DNA from: Desulfuromonadaceae bacterium
GTDB lineage: Bacteria > Desulfobacterota > Desulfuromonadia > Desulfuromonadales > SZUA-401
Assembly: GCA_003246035.1 (NCBI GenBank)
Contig: QKBP01000111.1
Coordinates: 1-62,894, forward strand
Length of the DNA: 62,894 nucleotides
Direction of reading: 5' to 3'
The notes beneath the pieces were generated by a model. That model did no database searches. It had not been told where the DNA came from and worked only from the letters and a program-made list of their open reading frames with translations. Both the position numbers and the translations under genes were made by a program. Numbering within the stretch: position 1 is the stretch's first letter; the number at the start of each line of letters is the position of its first letter. Below, in pieces: positions 10,610-19,561 of the stretch.

Positions 10610-12079
10610 ATGGCACTAGAAATTCGACAACAACTCAAGCTCAGCCAGCAGCTCGTGATGACTCCTCAGCTCCAGCAGGCAATCAAGCTGCTGCAGCTGT
10701 CACGTATGGAGTTGGTCGAACTCGTGCAGCAGGAACTGGAGGAGAACCCGGTTCTCGAGGAGACCCTAGAGCAGCAGGAGCCTGCTGATCGCGAGACTGC
10801 CTCCGAAGAGGCCGAGCTTGGTGGCGGTGCTACCGATGCCGAGGAGTCCTCAGAGACACTCCAGGAGGTCAAGGGAGAGCAGGAAGGTCTCTCCGACATC
10901 GACTGGCAGACCTATCTCGATGGATATACCGCCGGGGGGACCGTCGGAGAACATTATTACGACGAGGATGAGGATCGCCCTGCGTTTGAAAATCTCCTGA
11001 CGCGCACCCCCTCGCTCGCCGACCACCTCCTCTGGCAAATCAACCTTTCCCGCCTGACCGATCCGGAACGTCTGGTCGCCGCTGAAATCATCGGGAACCT
11101 GGATGAGGATGGCTACTTCCAGGCGACGCTTGAAGAGGTTGCCCTTGCCACCTCCGCCTCCGTCGAGGATGTCGAGCGGGTTCTTGGAAAAGTTCAAGAG
11201 CTCGACCCCCCCGGGATAGCCAGCCGTTCCTTGCAGGAGTGTCTACTTAAGCAGGTTGACGCGCTCGAAATGCATGGCTCGGTGGTCGAAGCGATGCTCA
11301 GGGACCATCTCTCGGAACTCGAGGGGAAGAAATATCAGGTTATCGCCAAGGCTCTGGATGTTTCGCTCGACGAGGTCCTGTCGGCGGCCAAGCTGATTTC
11401 CAATCTCGATCCTCGGCCGGGACGGCAGTTCAACCAGGAAGAGGTACACTACATCTCCCCCGACATTTTCGTTCATAAGGTGGGAGAGGAATATGTCGTG
11501 GTGTTGAATGACGAGGGGCTCCCTAATCTGCGGATCAACTCTTTCTACCGTAACGCGCTTTCAGGGGCGACGCCGCTTGACGAAAAGGCCGGCGAGTACA
11601 TCCAGGAGAAGATGCGCGGGGCTCTCTGGCTGATCAAGAGCATTCATCAACGCCAGCGGACGATCTACAAGGTGACCCGCAGCATCGTCAAGTTCCAGCG
11701 GGCCTTTTTCGATTACGGTATTGAGCATCTCAAACCACTCGTGCTCCGCGATGTCGCCGAGGATATCCAGATGCACGAATCGACCATCAGTCGCGTGACG
11801 ACCAACAAGTATGTGCAGACGCCCCAAGGTCTCTTCGAGCTGAAGTATTTCTTCAACAGCGGGATTAATACGGCGGACGGAGACTCGGTTGCATCCGAAA
11901 GCGTTAAAAGCAAGATCCGTGAGATCATCGCCGCGGAAAATGCGCGCAAGCCCTATTCCGATCAGAAGATCGTGGAGATCCTCCGCGAGCATAATATCGA
12001 CATAGCCCGTCGAACGGTCACCAAGTACCGTGAGATGATGAATATCGGCTCCTCGACCCAGCGTAAGCGCCTCTTTTGA
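10610..12079 (+). CDS. rpoN: RNA polymerase sigma-54 factor
   Basis: Alternative sigma factor for promoters with -24/-12 elements, needing AAA+ activators. The Gln/Leu-rich region I is at the N-terminus (QQLKLSQQLVMTPQLQQAIK), an acidic Glu-rich linker covers about 40-110, and the RpoN box ARRTVTKYRE is at 466-475. 489 residues, full length. First gene of the rpoN-hpf-ptsN-hprK-rapZ regulatory block. Confidence 0.98.
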   Translation: MALEIRQQLKLSQQLVMTPQLQQAIKLLQLSRMELVELVQQELEENPVLEETLEQQEPADRETASEEAELGGGATDAEESSETLQEVKGEQEGLSDIDWQTYLDGYTAGGTVGEHYYDEDEDRPAFENLLTRTPSLADHLLWQINLSRLTDPERLVAAEIIGNLDEDGYFQATLEEVALATSASVEDVERVLGKVQELDPPGIASRSLQECLLKQVDALEMHGSVVEAMLRDHLSELEGKKYQVIAKALDVSLDEVLSAAKLISNLDPRPGRQFNQEEVHYISPDIFVHKVGEEYVVVLNDEGLPNLRINSFYRNALSGATPLDEKAGEYIQEKMRGALWLIKSIHQRQRTIYKVTRSIVKFQRAFFDYGIEHLKPLVLRDVAEDIQMHESTISRVTTNKYVQTPQGLFELKYFFNSGINTADGDSVASESVKSKIREIIAAENARKPYSDQKIVEILREHNIDIARRTVTKYREMMNIGSSTQRKRLF

Positions 12080-12088
12080 CAAGGCACT

Positions 12089-12117
12089 TGTCTTGGAAGC
12101 GGTTATACTGTTATAAA
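12089..12117 (+). promoter_or_regulatory. Candidate sigma-70 promoter for hpf
   Basis: TTGTCT (12089-12094), 17-base spacer, TATAAA (12112-12117), predicting a start near 12124 and a leader of about 37 bases that carries the strong AGGAGG ribosome site. Lies in the 81-base gap after rpoN. Confidence 0.45.
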
Positions 12118-12160
12118 CTCCCTTCGCCCATTGCGGCATTGACTTCAGGAGGTTCTTCGT

Positions 12161-12706
12161 ATGCAAATCGCCATCACTTTCAGGCACATGGAGACCAGTG
12201 AACCCGTTCGTGCTTACGCCGAAGAGAAGCTGTCACGTGTCAAGAAGTACATTGATGAGCCGATTGACGTGCAGGTGGCACTGTCCGTCGAAAAGAAAAT
12301 CCGCCACAAAGCCGAGGTGACGATTGTCGCCAAGGGGATCACCATCAAGGCCTCGGAAGAGACCAACGACATGTACGCGGCGATCGATACCGTGATTGAC
12401 AAGATCGAGCGGCAGGTCAAGCGTTACAAGGAAAAACTCAAGAACCATGCACCCAGCAATGAGCGTGGCAGAAATGTTCGCAAGGTCGTGCTTGAAGCGG
12501 GGAGCATCGACGAGGGGCATCCCGAACCGGTGATCGTCAGGGACCAGAGCTTTTCGGTCAAGCCGATGTCGGTAGAAGAGGCCGTGATGCAGATGGACCT
12601 TCTTCACAAGGACTTTCTCGTTTATACGGACTCGGCTTCGGAGGACATTAACGTGGTTTATCGTCGCAAGGACGGCAACTACGGCCTGATTTCTCCGCAG
12701 AAATAG
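12161..12706 (+). CDS. hpf: Ribosome hibernation promoting factor, long form
   Basis: Binds idle 30S subunits and promotes 100S dimers in stationary phase. N-terminal HPF/RaiA domain (about 1-100) and a C-terminal dimerisation domain (about 125-181, with MSVEEAVMQMDLLHKDFLVY), so this is the long form typical of bacteria lacking separate RMF. Preceded by AGGAGG, its own candidate promoter, and followed by a strong terminator, so it may be expressed independently of rpoN and ptsN. Confidence 0.95.
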   Translation: MQIAITFRHMETSEPVRAYAEEKLSRVKKYIDEPIDVQVALSVEKKIRHKAEVTIVAKGITIKASEETNDMYAAIDTVIDKIERQVKRYKEKLKNHAPSNERGRNVRKVVLEAGSIDEGHPEPVIVRDQSFSVKPMSVEEAVMQMDLLHKDFLVYTDSASEDINVVYRRKDGNYGLISPQK

Positions 12707-12723
12707 TTAGAACTTACATGATT

Positions 12724-12752
12724 GGCGGGGGGCGTATGCCCCCCGCCTTTTT
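12724..12752 (+). terminator. Strong rho-independent terminator after hpf
   Basis: GGCGGGGGGC (12724-12733) and GCCCCCCGCC (12738-12747) form a perfect 10-bp stem with a GTAT loop, followed by TTTTT. Only 14 bases separate it from the ptsN start codon. Confidence 0.9.
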
Positions 12753-12766
12753 GAAAAGATACGTGC

Positions 12767-13234
12767 ATGAGTGTGAAGATATCTGAACTGCTTTCTCCCG
12801 AGGCGATTGTCCCGGACATGCTCTCCAAGGGGAAAGAGGGCGCGCTTGAAGAGCTGACCGATGCCTTGCTTGCTTCAGGGTGCAAACTCGATCGGGATGA
12901 GATCCTGAGGATCCTGCAGGAGCGTGAAAACCTCGGCAGCACTGGGATCGGAGAAGGGGTTGCCATTCCGCACGGCAAGTTGAAAAACCTCGAAAATCTC
13001 GTGATGTCCTTCGGCAGGAGTACTGGCGGAGTGGATTTCGACTCGATGGACGGGAAGCCGGCGCACCTGTTCTTTCTGCTGGTCGCTCCGGAAGAATCCG
13101 TCGGTGTGCACCTGAAGATACTGGCGAGGATTTCCAAGCTGCTCAAGGACCAAACAGTGCGCCAGCAGTTGCTCGAGGCGCCGGACAGGGACACGATTTG
13201 TTCCATCATTGCCAACGAAGAAGGCAACCTCTGA
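12767..13234 (+). CDS. ptsN: Nitrogen-type PTS EIIA (PtsN)
   Basis: Regulatory phosphocarrier, phosphorylated at His69 (in the AIPHGKL motif), that usually signals nitrogen/potassium state. 155 residues, normal. No Shine-Dalgarno is visible before ATG 12767, which sits 14 bases after the hpf terminator. No EI-Ntr or NPr is encoded here, so its likely phosphate donors are the standard HPr and enzyme I encoded at 17456-19484; this is inference. Confidence 0.94.
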   Translation: MSVKISELLSPEAIVPDMLSKGKEGALEELTDALLASGCKLDRDEILRILQERENLGSTGIGEGVAIPHGKLKNLENLVMSFGRSTGGVDFDSMDGKPAHLFFLLVAPEESVGVHLKILARISKLLKDQTVRQQLLEAPDRDTICSIIANEEGNL

Positions 13235-13244
13235 ACTGAAATTC

Positions 13245-14219
13245 ATGGGTAAACTGAGCATCCAGGAGTTGCTGGCGGAAAAGGAAGCCGGCCTTGACCT
13301 CGAACTGCTGGCCGGTGACGGCGGGCTTGATCGCGTCGTCTCGGTTCCCCGCATTCAGAAACCTGGCCTGGCTCTAGCCGGTTATACGACCAACCTCCAT
13401 CCTGACCGCATCCAGGTGCTCGGCTCCACCGAGCTGAGTTACCTCGCCAATCTCCCCCCGGACAAAGCCCGGGAAAATCTCCGTTCGCTGTGCGCCCTCG
13501 ATATCTGCTGCCTGATCATCACCAAGGGTCAGGCTCCGCCCCAAATGCTCATCGACGAGGTGGAGGCCCGTCAGATCCCCCTGTTGCGGTGCCCACACCA
13601 GAGCTCGGTGTTTATCTCCCTGATTACCAAGTTTCTCGAAGAGCGTCTCCTGCCGACGACCACCGTACACGGAGTCCTGGTTGATGTCCTCGGTGTCGGG
13701 GTACTCCTGATGGGGAAAAGCGGCGTGGGCAAAAGTGAGTGTGCCCTTGATCTTATTCTGCGTGGTCATCGCCTGGTCGCGGACGATGTGGTCAAGGTAC
13801 GCCTAAAACTGCCGGCGGTACTTTTCGGCGAGGGGATGGACCTTTTACATCATCACATGGAAATCCGTGGCTTGGGTATACTGAACATCAAACACCTGTT
13901 CGGTGTGGCATCGATCCGCGAACGGAAGAAAATAGACCTGGTCGTCGAGTTGGTCGAATGGGACAGTGAAAAGGAGTACGATCGTCTCGGGATCGATGAC
14001 CAGAGTTATGAGCTACTGGGGATTCCTCTCCCCAAGACCCAGATCCCCGTGCGCCCCGGGAGAAACATCACAACGATTGTCGAAGTCGCTGCGCGTAATC
14101 AGCTCCTGAAGGAGATGGGATACCACAGCGCCAAGGAGTTCCAGGATTTGCTGGAAAAACGCATGGCTGAAGTCGCCTACCTACATTCCCATACCATCAT
14201 CGGGGACAACCTCGAATGA
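13245..14219 (+). CDS. hprK: HPr kinase/phosphorylase
   Basis: Phosphorylates and dephosphorylates Ser46 of HPr. N-terminal DRTGG-like domain (1-130), then the catalytic domain with Walker A GKSGVGKS (157-164), the preceding catalytic His142 in VHG, and the HPrK signature around EIRGLGILNIKHLFG. 324 residues. ATG 13245 lies 10 bases after ptsN. The target Ser46 exists in the HPr encoded at 17456-17722, so the pair is probably functional. Confidence 0.96.
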   Translation: MGKLSIQELLAEKEAGLDLELLAGDGGLDRVVSVPRIQKPGLALAGYTTNLHPDRIQVLGSTELSYLANLPPDKARENLRSLCALDICCLIITKGQAPPQMLIDEVEARQIPLLRCPHQSSVFISLITKFLEERLLPTTTVHGVLVDVLGVGVLLMGKSGVGKSECALDLILRGHRLVADDVVKVRLKLPAVLFGEGMDLLHHHMEIRGLGILNIKHLFGVASIRERKKIDLVVELVEWDSEKEYDRLGIDDQSYELLGIPLPKTQIPVRPGRNITTIVEVAARNQLLKEMGYHSAKEFQDLLEKRMAEVAYLHSHTIIGDNLE

Positions 14220-15085
14220 GTGTCCGGCGCCTTCTGCTGATCACGGGTCTGTCCGGATCCGGCAAGAGTTGTGCTGCCCGAGCCCTTGAAGACGAGGGTT
14301 TTTTTGTCGTCGACAACCTTCCTCTCGATCTGCTTCCCGCCTTTGCGGCCACGTTCGATGAATCCGGTCAGGCTGCCACCGAGATCGCCGTAGTCGTGGA
14401 TGTCAGAACCCGTAACTTTCTTGCATCCTTCGACTCGATTTCCGAACGGCTTGCCCAGTCGGGGACTACCCTCGAAATCCTTTTTTTTGAAGCCTCACGC
14501 GACGCCTTGATCCGGCGCTATTCGGAAACCAGACGACGTCATCCGCTCTCCGATGCCCAACTCGGTGTCCCCGAGGCGATTCAGCGTGAAAGGGAGCTAC
14601 TTTCTACGATCCGTCTGCGTGCCGACCGGATTGTCAATTCCACCGGTTTGACGCCGCATCAGCTCCGGGCGAGAGTGATTTCACTTGTCCACGGAGAACA
14701 GGAACGCTCCCCGTTGCTAGTACGTCTCCAGTCGTTCGGCTACCGATACGGAATCCCACTGGAGTCGGACCTGGTACTCGACGTACGTTTTCTTCCCAAC
14801 CCTCATTTCGACGATGAGCTCCGTCCTCTTACCGGCCTCAACAAGGCGGTGCGGAATTACGTGATGGGGAGCGAACTAACCGAAAAGTTTCTCGCCAACC
14901 TTCAGGAGCTCCTCCATTTCCTGCTTCCGTGCTATGTTGCAGAAGGGAAGAGCTACCTGACGATCTCCATCGGCTGTACCGGTGGCCGGCACCGCAGCGT
15001 GTCGCTTGTCGAGGAGCTTCGTTCTTTTTTGGCCGGTGAAGGCGTCTCGATTGATGTCATTCATCGTGATCTTGACAGGGAGTGA
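14216..15085 (+). CDS. rapZ: RNase adapter / nucleotide-binding protein RapZ (YvcJ family)
   Basis: P-loop protein with Walker A GLSGSGKS (11-18) and the RapZ C-terminal RNA-binding signature IGCTGGRHRSV. In enterobacteria it guides RNase E to GlmZ and senses glucosamine-6-phosphate, linking cell-envelope sugar supply to PTS genes. 289 residues, typical. Four-base ATGA overlap with hprK. Confidence 0.95.
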   Translation: MSVRRLLLITGLSGSGKSCAARALEDEGFFVVDNLPLDLLPAFAATFDESGQAATEIAVVVDVRTRNFLASFDSISERLAQSGTTLEILFFEASRDALIRRYSETRRRHPLSDAQLGVPEAIQRERELLSTIRLRADRIVNSTGLTPHQLRARVISLVHGEQERSPLLVRLQSFGYRYGIPLESDLVLDVRFLPNPHFDDELRPLTGLNKAVRNYVMGSELTEKFLANLQELLHFLLPCYVAEGKSYLTISIGCTGGRHRSVSLVEELRSFLAGEGVSIDVIHRDLDRE

Positions 15086-15088
15086 ATC

Positions 15089-15508
15089 GTGGTCGGATTG
15101 CTGATTGTCACGCATGCCAACCTGGCGGGGGAACTCCTCAAGGCGGCCGAGATGATCGTCGGGCCGGTCAAGTGTTCCAGAGGGGTGGCGGTGAGCCGCG
15201 AGGAGAGCGTTGAACAGATCGCTCGGGCCGTGTGCGAAGCCTGTGAGGAAGTTGCGGCCGATGGGGATGGTGTGATCATTATGACCGACATGTTCGGGGG
15301 GACCCCGACCAATTTGAGCCTGCCGCTGCTTGAGAAATACCAGGCTGAAATTGTCGCCGGAGTCAATCTCCCCATGGTTCTTAAATTCATCAACAACCGT
15401 GACGTCGAAGGCATACGTTCGATGGCAAGAAATCTGCGTGATTATGCCGCACAGAAAATCAGCGTTGTCTCCGACGTTCTGGCTGAGACGGGAAGAGCTC
15501 GCCCGTGA
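15089..15508 (+). CDS. PTS mannose-family EIIA domain protein
   Basis: Single-domain EIIA of the mannose/fructose/sorbose family: predicted phosphorylation site His9 in LLIVTHANLAG, and the MTDMFGGTPTN loop typical of the fold. 139 residues. Starts at GTG three bases after rapZ. It would take phosphate from HPr-His15 and pass it to the EIIB encoded next, whose start it overlaps. Confidence 0.92.
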   Translation: MVGLLIVTHANLAGELLKAAEMIVGPVKCSRGVAVSREESVEQIARAVCEACEEVAADGDGVIIMTDMFGGTPTNLSLPLLEKYQAEIVAGVNLPMVLKFINNRDVEGIRSMARNLRDYAAQKISVVSDVLAETGRARP

Positions 15509-16005
15509 GCATCGTGCTGACTCGCATTGACAACCGATTGATCCACGGACAGGTCATGGAAGCCTGGGTTCCTTTTGTTCAGGCGGATTGCATCGTCGTG
15601 GCGAATGACAGCGTGGCCTCTTCGCCGCTGCGCAGGAGTATGATGGAAGCCTGCGTTCCACGCAGTATGCAGATCATGGTTGGTACAATTGCTGAAGCGG
15701 CTCAAATGCTCAGGAGCAACGAACTGTTCTCGGCTCGTATTCTGTTGTTGCTGGAAAATTCCCATGACGCGTTGAATCTATACCGGGCAGGGGTCGAGTT
15801 CACGCATTTGAATCTCGGCAATATGCACGCCTCCCACGGGAAGGTGGCCGTTTCCTGCACCCTATGCATCGACGGTGACGACGTGGAGAGCCTGGCGGAT
15901 CTTGAGGATGCGGGCGTCAAGATCACCGCGCAGTGCATCCCCCAGGATTCGGAGCAAAGCTGGCACAAGCTGCGCCAGTGCTGGGAGAAATCTGGTCGTG
16001 ATTGA
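15505..16005 (+). CDS. PTS mannose-family EIIB protein
   Basis: EIIB of the mannose/sorbose family, with phosphorylation site His14 in RIDNRLIHGQV. 166 residues, full length. Starts at GTG in a GTGA overlap with the EIIA gene. Phosphorylates sugar during transport by EIIC/EIID. Sugar specificity cannot be read from the sequence. Confidence 0.92.
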   Translation: MSIVLTRIDNRLIHGQVMEAWVPFVQADCIVVANDSVASSPLRRSMMEACVPRSMQIMVGTIAEAAQMLRSNELFSARILLLLENSHDALNLYRAGVEFTHLNLGNMHASHGKVAVSCTLCIDGDDVESLADLEDAGVKITAQCIPQDSEQSWHKLRQCWEKSGRD

Positions 16006-16687
16006 ACAATTCCTGATCGGTGCAGGCGTCAGCGCGGTGGTCGGGCTAGACCGCACGGCGCTCATGCAATTCATGGTTTCTCGCCCCATCGTTGCGGCTC
16101 CCCTGACGGGCCTGTTTTTGGGGAGCCCCGGGACCGGACTCGCTGTCGGCGCCTTGCTGGAGTTGTTGTGGCTCGGACGTTTACCGATGGGAGCAGCCAT
16201 CCCACCAGATGACACCCAGATCGCCGTTGCCAGTACCCTGCTGGCATGCATGCTCGGGACCTCCGCGTCCACCCAATCCCAGGGTTTGATCCTGCTCTCC
16301 TTGCTGGTCGCGATACCGTTGGGCAAGATCGGGGTCATCTTTGACCAATGGGCGCGACGTCGCAATCTGCGTCTGAGTGCGAAGGTCACGGCCGCCCTAG
16401 AGAGCGGGGAGATCTCCGCCGTCGAGCGTGCCCATCTGTGCGGGCTGGTTCATTTCGGGTTCGCGTCACTGGCGACGTTCTTTTTCATCGTGATCTGTGG
16501 CTGGGGTATTCTCCGAGTGATCTGGCCGCTGCTGCAAGCCCCGTTGTCCACCATGGAAGCGTGGTGCTTCCTGCTGTTTCCGGGGATCGGTCTGGCTCAC
16601 CTGCTGGCGAATCTCAATGTCAACCGCACCCTGACGCTCTTCGTCAGCTCGTTCATGATGGCGTATATGCTCTTATGGCTGATGTAA
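15998..16687 (+). CDS. PTS mannose-family EIIC permease
   Basis: Membrane component with about seven hydrophobic segments and the family's early GLDRTALMQFMVSRPIVAAP and LGRLPMGAAIPPDD stretches. GTG 15998 is chosen: GGGAG is about 10 bases upstream and the protein starts directly with a helix; the in-frame extension to 15875 lies inside the EIIB gene. 229 residues, slightly shorter than the roughly 250-260 of ManY/AgaC. Overlaps the EIID start. Confidence 0.85.
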   Translation: MIEQFLIGAGVSAVVGLDRTALMQFMVSRPIVAAPLTGLFLGSPGTGLAVGALLELLWLGRLPMGAAIPPDDTQIAVASTLLACMLGTSASTQSQGLILLSLLVAIPLGKIGVIFDQWARRRNLRLSAKVTAALESGEISAVERAHLCGLVHFGFASLATFFFIVICGWGILRVIWPLLQAPLSTMEAWCFLLFPGIGLAHLLANLNVNRTLTLFVSSFMMAYMLLWLM

Positions 16688-17445
16688 ATCGTGCGACATC
16701 CTGGCCTTTGCCGCTGCTGACGAGGGTGCATATTCTGCTGCGATCCCTGCTGCTCCAGGCCAGCTGGAATTTCGAGCGTCTGCAGAATGTCGGTTTTCTG
16801 TTCGTGATTCTCCCTGGTCTGCGCCGCTTGTATCCTCAACAGGAGCTCAGGGGAGCCTGTGCGCGACATCTGGAATATTTCAATTCGCACCCCTTTCTAG
16901 TTCCGACCATCCTTGGCGCCAGCCTGCATCTCGAGGCGGAGACCCTGGGCAAGAACACCCAAGGTGATGACGTCGGGGAATTCAAAAAAATGGTGATGGC
17001 TCCCTATGCGGCCATGGGAGATGCTTTTTTCTGGGGTGGTTTGCGCCCCCTGGCCGCCGGGGTGGCGCTTTTTTTCGCGTTCCGTGGATCACTCTGGGCA
17101 CCACTGATTTTCCTGATCCTGTTTAACGTCCCGCACCTCCTTTTCCGAATCATGGGGTTTCGTCGCGGTCTGTCGCTGGGATTAGGTGTCATCCATGTGA
17201 TCCAGGCACATCGGCTCCCCGACCTGGCGATGAAAGCCAAGGAGGCCTCGGTCATTGTGTTGGGTGGCCTTGCGGCCGTTCTGGCACTCGATCTGGTGGA
17301 AGGGGAGGGCCTTGGCGGCTATTGGGGATTCTTCGCCTTGCCGCTGTTGCTCGCTGCGGTCTGGTTACTGCGCCAGAGGATCTCTCCCCTGGTGCTGATC
17401 TATGGTGCCATTTCAGGCCTGGTGCTTGTCGGCATGTTCATGTGA
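16675..17445 (+). CDS. PTS mannose-family EIID permease
   Basis: Second membrane subunit of the mannose-class PTS. Contains the EIID-type stretches LLLQASWNFERLQNVGF, FNSHPFLVPTILG and GASLHLEAE, then C-terminal helices. 256 residues. ATG 16675 overlaps the EIIC stop by 13 bases; the longer open frame back to 16348 is the shadow of EIIC. With EIIA, EIIB and EIIC this makes a complete sugar transporter. Confidence 0.88.
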   Translation: MADVNRATSWPLPLLTRVHILLRSLLLQASWNFERLQNVGFLFVILPGLRRLYPQQELRGACARHLEYFNSHPFLVPTILGASLHLEAETLGKNTQGDDVGEFKKMVMAPYAAMGDAFFWGGLRPLAAGVALFFAFRGSLWAPLIFLILFNVPHLLFRIMGFRRGLSLGLGVIHVIQAHRLPDLAMKAKEASVIVLGGLAAVLALDLVEGEGLGGYWGFFALPLLLAAVWLLRQRISPLVLIYGAISGLVLVGMFM

Positions 17446-17455
17446 TGGAGTACTT

Positions 17456-17722
17456 ATGAAGCAGCAAACCTATGTGATCAAGAACAGACTCGGCCTTCAT
17501 GCCCGCGCTGCCGCAGTGCTTGTGCAGACTGCCGGTCGATTCAAGAGCGAGGTTCAGCTCGAAAAGGACGGCCTCGAGGTCAACGGCAAGAGCATCATGG
17601 GGGTATTAATGCTGGCCGCACCCAAGGGGTCGGAAGTTACGGTTTCGGTCACCGGGGAAGACGAGTCGGAGGCCATGACAGCCATCGAGGCATTGATCGA
17701 AAATGGATTTGGTGAGGATTGA
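17456..17722 (+). CDS. ptsH: Phosphocarrier protein HPr
   Basis: Transfers phosphate from enzyme I to EIIA proteins. His15 in LGLHARAAAV is the catalytic site, and Ser46 in NGKSIMGVLM is the HPr kinase site. 88 residues. ATG 17456 follows GATGGAG. Both sites are intact, which matches the presence of hprK in the same cluster. Overlaps ptsI by 20 bases. Confidence 0.96.
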   Translation: MKQQTYVIKNRLGLHARAAAVLVQTAGRFKSEVQLEKDGLEVNGKSIMGVLMLAAPKGSEVTVSVTGEDESEAMTAIEALIENGFGED

Positions 17723-19484
17723 CATACCCGAGGATACCTATCTCGTCGGTATAGGGGTCTCTCCGGGGGTTGCCATCGGGAACGCCTTCCTGATCAACCG
17801 CGACCGGGTCTGTGTCATTGAAAGGTCGATCTCGCCCGGGGATGTCGAACAGGAGATCTCACATTTTCAGGATGCCCTCGAGGAGTCACGGCGTCAGTTG
17901 CAGACTGTTCGTGAAACGGTCGACGGTCAGCAGCTCGGTGAACACCTGTACATTATCGATACGCACCTGATGATCCTTTCTGACCAGATGCTTGTCGAAG
18001 GGACCTGTACCGGAATCCGCGACGGGCTGCTCAGCGCAGAGGCGGCGCTCAAGAAAACCCTCGACCAGTTTCGAGAGGCGTTCAGCGCTATCGAGGACGA
18101 GTACCTGCGAGAACGGCGTTCCGATATCGAATCCGTCGGCGAGAGAATCCTGAGGAACCTCACCGGGATGATGGTTCACTCGCTCGATGACATCGATCAC
18201 CCCTCGATTGTCATCGCCCATGACCTTTCACCCGCCGATACCATGCAGATGGATCGCGACAAGATCAAGGGGTTCGTGACCGACGTCGGAGGGCGCACGT
18301 CGCACACCGCTATTCTCGCCCGCTCTCTCGGGATCCCCGCCGTGGTCGGTCTTGAAACCATCACTCGTCAGGTCCCGGAGAAGCTGCCTCTGATTATCGA
18401 TGGCCACGGGGGGACGGTCATTCTTAATCCATCCGAGGCGACCCTGGCGGAGTACCGTGATCGGCAGTCCCTTTTCGAGCGCCGCGAGCAGGAACTGGCC
18501 AAGCTCAAAGATCTTCCGGCAGAGACGCTCGATGGGATCCGCATCTCTCTCAAGGGGAACCTCGAGCTTCCTGAGGACATGCACGCCTTGCGCGAGCACG
18601 GCGGAGACGGCGTCGGGCTGTTCCGGAGCGAATTCCTGTACATGCGGCGTTCCTCTGCGCCGAGTGAGGAGGAACAGGTCGAAGCGTACCGGGAGGTTCT
18701 CGCGGCGTGTAATCCGCTCCCGGTCACCATCCGCACCCTCGACCTGGGGGGGGACAAGTTCGTTCGCGATATCGATCTTTCCGACGAGGTCAATCCGGCT
18801 CTGGGACTGCGTGGAATCCGTTTCTCGCTCAAAGAAGTAAGGTTGTTCAAGGCCCAGCTGCGTGCGATTCTGAAGGCCTCCACGGCGGGGTCGGTGCGGA
18901 TCATGTTCCCCATGATCACAGGCGTTGGCGAGCTGCGCTTGTGCAAGTCGTTACTCGACGAGGTACGTTCGGATCTGCAGCGGGAAGGGGTCGCCTTTGC
19001 CAGTGAGATCCCGGTCGGGATCATGATCGAAACCCCGGCTTCGGCGTTGATTCCCGATCTTCTAGCCCATGAAGTCGATTTCTTTTCGGTCGGGACAAAC
19101 GACCTGATCCAGTATTGCTTGGCCGTCGACCGCGGGAACGAGCATGTGGCTGATCTCTATAACCCGCTGCATCCGGCGATTCTTCGTGCACTCAAGCGGG
19201 TCTGCAATGCCGCCCACGCAGCCGGGATCGAAGTCGGGATGTGCGGCGAGATGGCCTCGGAGCCCCTCTATGCCCTGGTACTCGCCGGACTCGGCTTTCA
19301 TGACCTGTCGATGAACGCCTTCGCGATCCCGAGGGTCAAACGGGTGATGCGCCAGATCCGGGTTGCGGAGGGCGTGGCCCTGGTCGACCAGCTCATGCAG
19401 ATGCCGACGGCCTCGGATATCAGTCACCTGATCGAGAAGGTCATGCAGGAACGCTTCCCCGAGCTTTTCGGGGTACAGATCTGA
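17703..19484 (+). CDS. ptsI: PTS enzyme I
   Basis: Phosphoenolpyruvate-protein phosphotransferase starting the PTS relay. Phosphohistidine His201 in GGRTSHTAILAR; PEP-binding barrel with LFRSEFLYM, and the C-terminal active Cys in VGMCGEMA. 593 residues, slightly longer than E. coli EI (575). The start lies inside ptsH. Last gene of the PTS operon; metK follows with its own promoter. Confidence 0.97.
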   Translation: MDLVRIDIPEDTYLVGIGVSPGVAIGNAFLINRDRVCVIERSISPGDVEQEISHFQDALEESRRQLQTVRETVDGQQLGEHLYIIDTHLMILSDQMLVEGTCTGIRDGLLSAEAALKKTLDQFREAFSAIEDEYLRERRSDIESVGERILRNLTGMMVHSLDDIDHPSIVIAHDLSPADTMQMDRDKIKGFVTDVGGRTSHTAILARSLGIPAVVGLETITRQVPEKLPLIIDGHGGTVILNPSEATLAEYRDRQSLFERREQELAKLKDLPAETLDGIRISLKGNLELPEDMHALREHGGDGVGLFRSEFLYMRRSSAPSEEEQVEAYREVLAACNPLPVTIRTLDLGGDKFVRDIDLSDEVNPALGLRGIRFSLKEVRLFKAQLRAILKASTAGSVRIMFPMITGVGELRLCKSLLDEVRSDLQREGVAFASEIPVGIMIETPASALIPDLLAHEVDFFSVGTNDLIQYCLAVDRGNEHVADLYNPLHPAILRALKRVCNAAHAAGIEVGMCGEMASEPLYALVLAGLGFHDLSMNAFAIPRVKRVMRQIRVAEGVALVDQLMQMPTASDISHLIEKVMQERFPELFGVQI

Positions 19485-19495
19485 CCGTCTCGTTC

Positions 19496-19524
19496 TTGAC
19501 TTGTTGTGACCGCTTCGTTACGAT
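19496..19524 (+). promoter_or_regulatory. Candidate sigma-70 promoter for metK
   Basis: TTGACT (19496-19501), 17-base spacer, TACGAT (19519-19524). The predicted start near 19531 gives a leader of about 30 bases with GAAGGAG. The gap is too short for a SAM riboswitch, and none is seen. Confidence 0.55.
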
Positions 19525-19561
19525 GCGTTCTCTTGTCCAATGACCCTGAAGGAGCAGTATC

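Noticed and set aside
12081..12096. Possible sigma-54 promoter before hpf (GGCAC then TTGG)
   Set aside because: The spacing from GG is right, but the -12 element reads GG instead of the required GC; a sigma-70 candidate lies just downstream.
15961..15976. TGGCAC-N5-GCGC resembling a sigma-54 promoter ahead of the PTS IIC gene
   Set aside because: Lies inside the EIIB coding sequence, the TTGC core is degraded, and the genes overlap tightly, so a separate promoter is unlikely.
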